From Arthrobacter alkaliphilus (GTDB lineage: Bacteria; Actinomycetota; Actinomycetes; Actinomycetales; Micrococcaceae), in the NCBI RefSeq assembly GCF_021483235.1, contig NZ_JAKEEC010000002.1, positions 177,886-241,885 on the forward strand: a stretch of DNA of 64,000 bases. The letters are read 5' to 3'. The position numbers were made by a program, and so were the translations under genes. Shown in pieces: positions 61,538 to 64,000 of this stretch; positions within the stretch are counted from its first letter, which is position 1; every line of letters starts with the position of its first letter. Under the pieces are notes generated by a model, which worked only from the letters and a program-made list of their open reading frames with translations, was not told the origin of the DNA and made no database searches.

Positions 61538-62509
61538 TCAGTTGGAACGGGCTTTGACGGCCTCGATGAGTTTTGGAACCACCGTGAAGATATCGCCCAC
61601 GATTCCGAAGTCAGCCACCTCGAAAATGGGCGCGTCCTCGTCTTTGTTGATGGCCACAATGGTCTTGGCGGTCTGCATTCCTGCGCGGTGCTGGATGGCT
61701 CCGGAGATTCCCAAGGCGACGTACAGCTGCGGCGACACGCTCACGCCCGTCTGGCCTACCTGGGCCGTCTGGGCAACGTACCCGGCGTCGACCGCGGCGC
61801 GTGACGCACCGACCGCCGCGCCCAGGGTGTCGGCGAGCTGTTCGACCAGCGCAAAGTTCTCCGGCGAACCCAGGCCGCGCCCGCCTGAAACCACCGTGGC
61901 TGCAGTCCGAAGCTCGGGCCGGGCCGAGACAACGGCATCGTCGTTGAACCCGTCGATGACGGCGGCTCCTTCTGACGGGGTGTCCAAAAACGCCTCATCC
62001 ACGGCTGCCGTGGCTGAGGGAGCCTGGCCTTCGATGGCCCCCTGCCGGATGGTCAGGATCGGCAGCCCGCCTTCCACCACGGAATCAACCGTGTAGGCGC
62101 CGCCGAATACCGAATGCCGGGCTACAACGGTTCCGTTGTCGCTGCGCACCTGCACGACGTCGGCGAGCACGCTCCCGCCGACCCGCACGGCAAGCCTGCC
62201 CGCAGCCTCGCGGCCGTCCACCGAATTCGCGGTGAGGACGGCGACCGGGCTGTAGGCGTCAATGGCCGCGCCCAGGGCGTCCACCGCAGGTGCCACCAAA
62301 ACGGTGCCGGCGGCAGCTGTCAGGGCCGCGTAGACCCTCACCGCGCCCAGCTCACCCAGCCACGCGACGTCGTCGTCCGCCAGGGGTGCAGCCGACACAA
62401 CGACGGCGACCGGCGAGCCAAGCGTTGCCGCGGCGGCCAACAGCCCGCGGGCCGACGCGGCCATCTCGCCGCGGTGGGAAACTTCAATGAGTGCCAGGAC
62501 GTTCGACAT
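61538..62509 (-). CDS. etfA: Electron transfer flavoprotein alpha subunit, second copy (EtfA-2)
   Basis: 323 residues. FAD-binding part II with VVSGGRGLGSPENFALVEQLADTLGAAVGASRAA and GISGAIQHRAGMQTAK, where the canonical His274 is kept, unlike EtfA-1. N-terminal half more divergent and Ala-rich. 91 bp separate its stop from the cytochrome-like gene start. Works with the EtfB-2 subunit just upstream. Confidence 0.94.
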   Translation of the reverse strand: MSNVLALIEVSHRGEMAASARGLLAAAATLGSPVAVVVSAAPLADDDVAWLGELGAVRVYAALTAAAGTVLVAPAVDALGAAIDAYSPVAVLTANSVDGREAAGRLAVRVGGSVLADVVQVRSDNGTVVARHSVFGGAYTVDSVVEGGLPILTIRQGAIEGQAPSATAAVDEAFLDTPSEGAAVIDGFNDDAVVSARPELRTAATVVSGGRGLGSPENFALVEQLADTLGAAVGASRAAVDAGYVAQTAQVGQTGVSVSPQLYVALGISGAIQHRAGMQTAKTIVAINKDEDAPIFEVADFGIVGDIFTVVPKLIEAVKARSN

Positions 62510-62521
62510 TTCTTTCCTCCC

Positions 62522-63289
62522 TCAGACCAGCCGGTTCGCAACGAGGAACTCAGCCAGCTCATCGGCCGCGGTCCCGTCATCGATGAGCTTGCGCCCGGCC
62601 GCGCGCGGTGGCCGCTCAACGGTGGCGACCACTACGGTGCGGCTCACGCCGGCCGGAACGTCCAGCTCGGCGGCGGACAACGTGGTGACAGGTTTGCGCT
62701 TGGCGGTCAGGATGCCCTTGAAATTGGGGAACCGTGCCTCCGGGAAGCGTTCGGTCACGGTGACGATGGCCGGCAATGCGGCCCGGACCGTGAGGGTCCC
62801 GCCCTCGCCTTGACGAACGCCGTGCACGCCGTCGTCGGCGATGTCGGCGGAGACCAACGATCCCAAGAGTGGCAGCTTGAGGTGTTCGGCAACCATTGCG
62901 GGCACGACGCCTCCGCGGCCGTCCGTCGATTCGTTGCCGGCCAGCACAACATCGAAGCCCGTCACCCTCAACGCGGCCGCCAGAGTTGCTGCCGTTCGGC
63001 CGGTGTCGGCGCCGTTCAGGGAATCATCCACGATGTGAACCGCCGAATCGGCGCCCATGGAAAGAGCCTTGCGCAAGGCCTGCACAGCATCAGCGGGACC
63101 CATGGTCATTGCCACCACTTCGGTGCCCTTGTCGGCATCCTTGAGGCGCAATGCGGCTTCGAGGGCGCGCTCGTTGATTTCATCCACTACGGAGTCGGTG
63201 GCCTCGCGGTCGAGCTGTCCCGTTGCGAGGTTGAGCTTGCGCTCCTCGGCCGTATCCGGCACCTGTTTGACGAGCACGACGATCTTCAT
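62522..63289 (-). CDS. etfB: Electron transfer flavoprotein beta subunit, second copy (EtfB-2)
   Basis: 255 residues from ATG 63289 with GGAG seven bases upstream (MKIVVLVKQVPDTAEERKL). Conserved EtfB segments: TEVVAMTMGPADAVQALRKALSMGAD, VVLAGNESTDGRGGVVPAMVAEHL and ARFPNFKGILTAKRKPV. First gene of etfB-etfA-cytochrome-acyl-CoA dehydrogenase; a 22-bp palindrome lies 44 bp upstream. It is clearly different from EtfB-1, so an older or acquired paralog rather than a recent copy. Confidence 0.94.
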   Translation of the reverse strand: MKIVVLVKQVPDTAEERKLNLATGQLDREATDSVVDEINERALEAALRLKDADKGTEVVAMTMGPADAVQALRKALSMGADSAVHIVDDSLNGADTGRTAATLAAALRVTGFDVVLAGNESTDGRGGVVPAMVAEHLKLPLLGSLVSADIADDGVHGVRQGEGGTLTVRAALPAIVTVTERFPEARFPNFKGILTAKRKPVTTLSAAELDVPAGVSRTVVVATVERPPRAAGRKLIDDGTAADELAEFLVANRLV

Positions 63290-63332
63290 TCCACAGCTCC
63301 CTCGATGCAAATGGCTGACGCTTGGAATCGAG

Positions 63333-63354
63333 AATACTAGGAACTCCTAGTATT
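63333..63354 (-). promoter_or_regulatory. 22-bp palindrome upstream of etfBA-2
   Basis: Arms AATACTAGGA (63333-63342) and TCCTAGTATT (63345-63354), perfect, 2-nt centre AC. On the minus strand TATTCT at its end is a plausible -10, so a bound repressor would block transcription. Size and symmetry suit a TetR- or MarR-family dimer. Confidence 0.65.
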
Positions 63355-63398
63355 TACCATGGAGGGAGGGAATGAATGCTTGGGACGACCCGCCCGCG

Positions 63399-63692
63399 TT
63401 AATTGCGTCCTGTGGGTCCAGGGGACGCGTGGTTGCTTCGTACGGCCATCACCACACGGACAAGCACCGACACAGCTATGAGCACGGCGATTCCGACGAA
63501 GTTTGGCTGGAACTCCAAGGCCAGCGCCCCGTTTTCAGTTCCGGCAGCCGCGGTAAAAAGACCCGGCAGCGTCGCACGGGAGCCGGTCAAAACGGCAATC
63601 ACGCTAGTGGCCACGCACAGGATGAACGACAGTGCCAGACCGACGGCGATTCCGCCCAGGGCCGCACCAGTCATTCTCGATATCTTGCCCAT
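63399..63692 (-). CDS. Small membrane protein, unknown function
   Basis: 97 residues from ATG 63692, preceded by GGAGGAG six bases upstream. Two hydrophobic segments: ALGGIAVGLALSFILCVATSVIAVL and FVGIAVLIAVSVLVRVVMAV. No motif recognised. It is read in the same direction as etfB-2 but separated from it by 109 bp that contain the palindrome, so it is not in that operon. Confidence 0.65.
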   Translation of the reverse strand: MGKISRMTGAALGGIAVGLALSFILCVATSVIAVLTGSRATLPGLFTAAAGTENGALALEFQPNFVGIAVLIAVSVLVRVVMAVRSNHASPGPTGRN

Positions 63693-63923
63693 CGAAGCTC
63701 CTCCCCCGGCCAGCCGACGCCGCACCGCATAGAACACACCGGTCAAGCCGTGTTCCCCTTGCAAGAAAACTAGCCGGACACTTCCTTCGTCAGGGGTCGA
63801 AGTCAGCAAAATCCGTGCAGGTTTGCCCAAATTCAGTGTGTTTTCCGGGAATCTCAGTGTGCACGCAGGCAGGTCTACGTGTGGAAAATCGTTTCACCCG
63901 GAGATGCCCCGTTGGAGGGCTTA

Positions 63924-63961
63924 AACGAAAGAGTCCGCCCAAACGGGCGGACTCTTTCGTT
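63924..63961 (-). terminator. Hairpin terminator after the tRNA gene
   Basis: Seventeen perfect pairs (63924-63940 with 63945-63961), loop AAAC, 6 bp from the tRNA 3' end. The 231 bp between it and the small membrane gene hold no recognised gene. Confidence 0.85.
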
Positions 63962-63967
63962 ATTGAG

Positions 63968-64000
63968 TTGCGGGGACAGGATTTGAACCTGTGACCTCTG
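63968..64000 (-). tRNA. tRNA-Met, probably initiator (fMet), 3' part only
   Basis: On the minus strand the window ends in CAGAGGTC, then the T arm ACAGG-TTCAAAT-CCTGT and the acceptor strand CCCCGCA plus discriminator A; no CCA is encoded. The anticodon lies outside the window. The T arm and variable loop match what I recall of actinobacterial initiator tRNAs, in which A72 cannot pair with C1, so the identity is probable but not proven. Confidence 0.65.

Overview
The window is a high-GC, gene-dense chromosomal segment of an actinobacterium, most likely Arthrobacter or a close relative in the Micrococcaceae. The evidence is WhiB1, MtrAB-LpqB, PdtaS, SigK-RskA, the large NAD-type glutamate dehydrogenase, and gene order shared with Mycobacterium tuberculosis. 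One block (4.0-25.7 kb) recalls Rv3219-Rv3246c (whiB1, pdtaS, secA1, hpf, comF, lpqB, mtrB, mtrA). Another (32.4-54.0 kb) recalls Rv3015c-Rv3029c (MetE-like protein, mnmA, iscS-type desulfurase, etfA, etfB). No rRNA, insertion sequence, integrase, prophage or CRISPR array was seen. Synteny statements rest on memory of the reference genomes, not on a search.

Layout. 0-3.3 kb: 3' part of an EssC/FtsK-like multi-ATPase gene. 3.3-10.7 kb: small membrane protein, whiB1 with a CRP-like site, pdtaS histidine kinase, NAD-glutamate dehydrogenase. 10.8-15.2 kb: orphan Tad-pilus-like ATPase and SAF protein, a BldC-like small regulator, a conserved hypothetical gene, a LysM protein and an Rv3235-like protein. 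15.3-25.7 kb: secA, YcaQ-type glycosylase, hpf, comF, and the lpqB-mtrB-mtrA operon. 25.8-32.4 kb: a tightly overlapped membrane-associated module (repeat-bearing membrane protein, DUF4129, DUF4350, MoxR, DUF58, DUF4166). 32.4-34.6 kb: MetE-like protein, chorismate mutase, frameshifted F420 reductase-like gene. 34.6-40.4 kb: five-part oligopeptide ABC transporter operon. 40.5-46.9 kb: mnmA, ferredoxin-reductase-like enzyme, cysteine desulfurase, lipid kinase, J-domain protein, SPOUT tRNA methylase. 47-49.4 kb: sigK-rskA and a TipA-like MerR regulator. 49.5-54 kb: gluconate permease and kinase, then etfB-etfA-PIG-L. 54.3-59.2 kb: HtrA-like protease, TPM-domain protein, PspA. 59.3-63.3 kb: a second etfBA pair in one operon with a b-type cytochrome-like membrane protein and an isobutyryl-CoA dehydrogenase-like enzyme. 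The right edge holds part of an initiator-type tRNA-Met.

How it fits together. Much of the window concerns the cell envelope: Sec export, the MtrAB/LpqB envelope sensor, LysM, HtrA, PspA/TPM and the MoxR-DUF58 module. The rest is mainly electron transfer and carbon/nitrogen catabolism (two ETFs, acyl-CoA dehydrogenase, glutamate dehydrogenase, gluconate and peptide uptake).

The most notable signals are regulatory. They are: AT-rich tetranucleotides repeating every 10 bp in the divergent promoter next to a BldC-like gene; a near-perfect 22-bp palindrome in front of etfBA-2; a textbook SigK-type promoter in front of sigK; a MerR-type promoter with a 19-bp spacer; and a CRP-like site in front of whiB1. 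Many transcription units end in long perfect hairpins.
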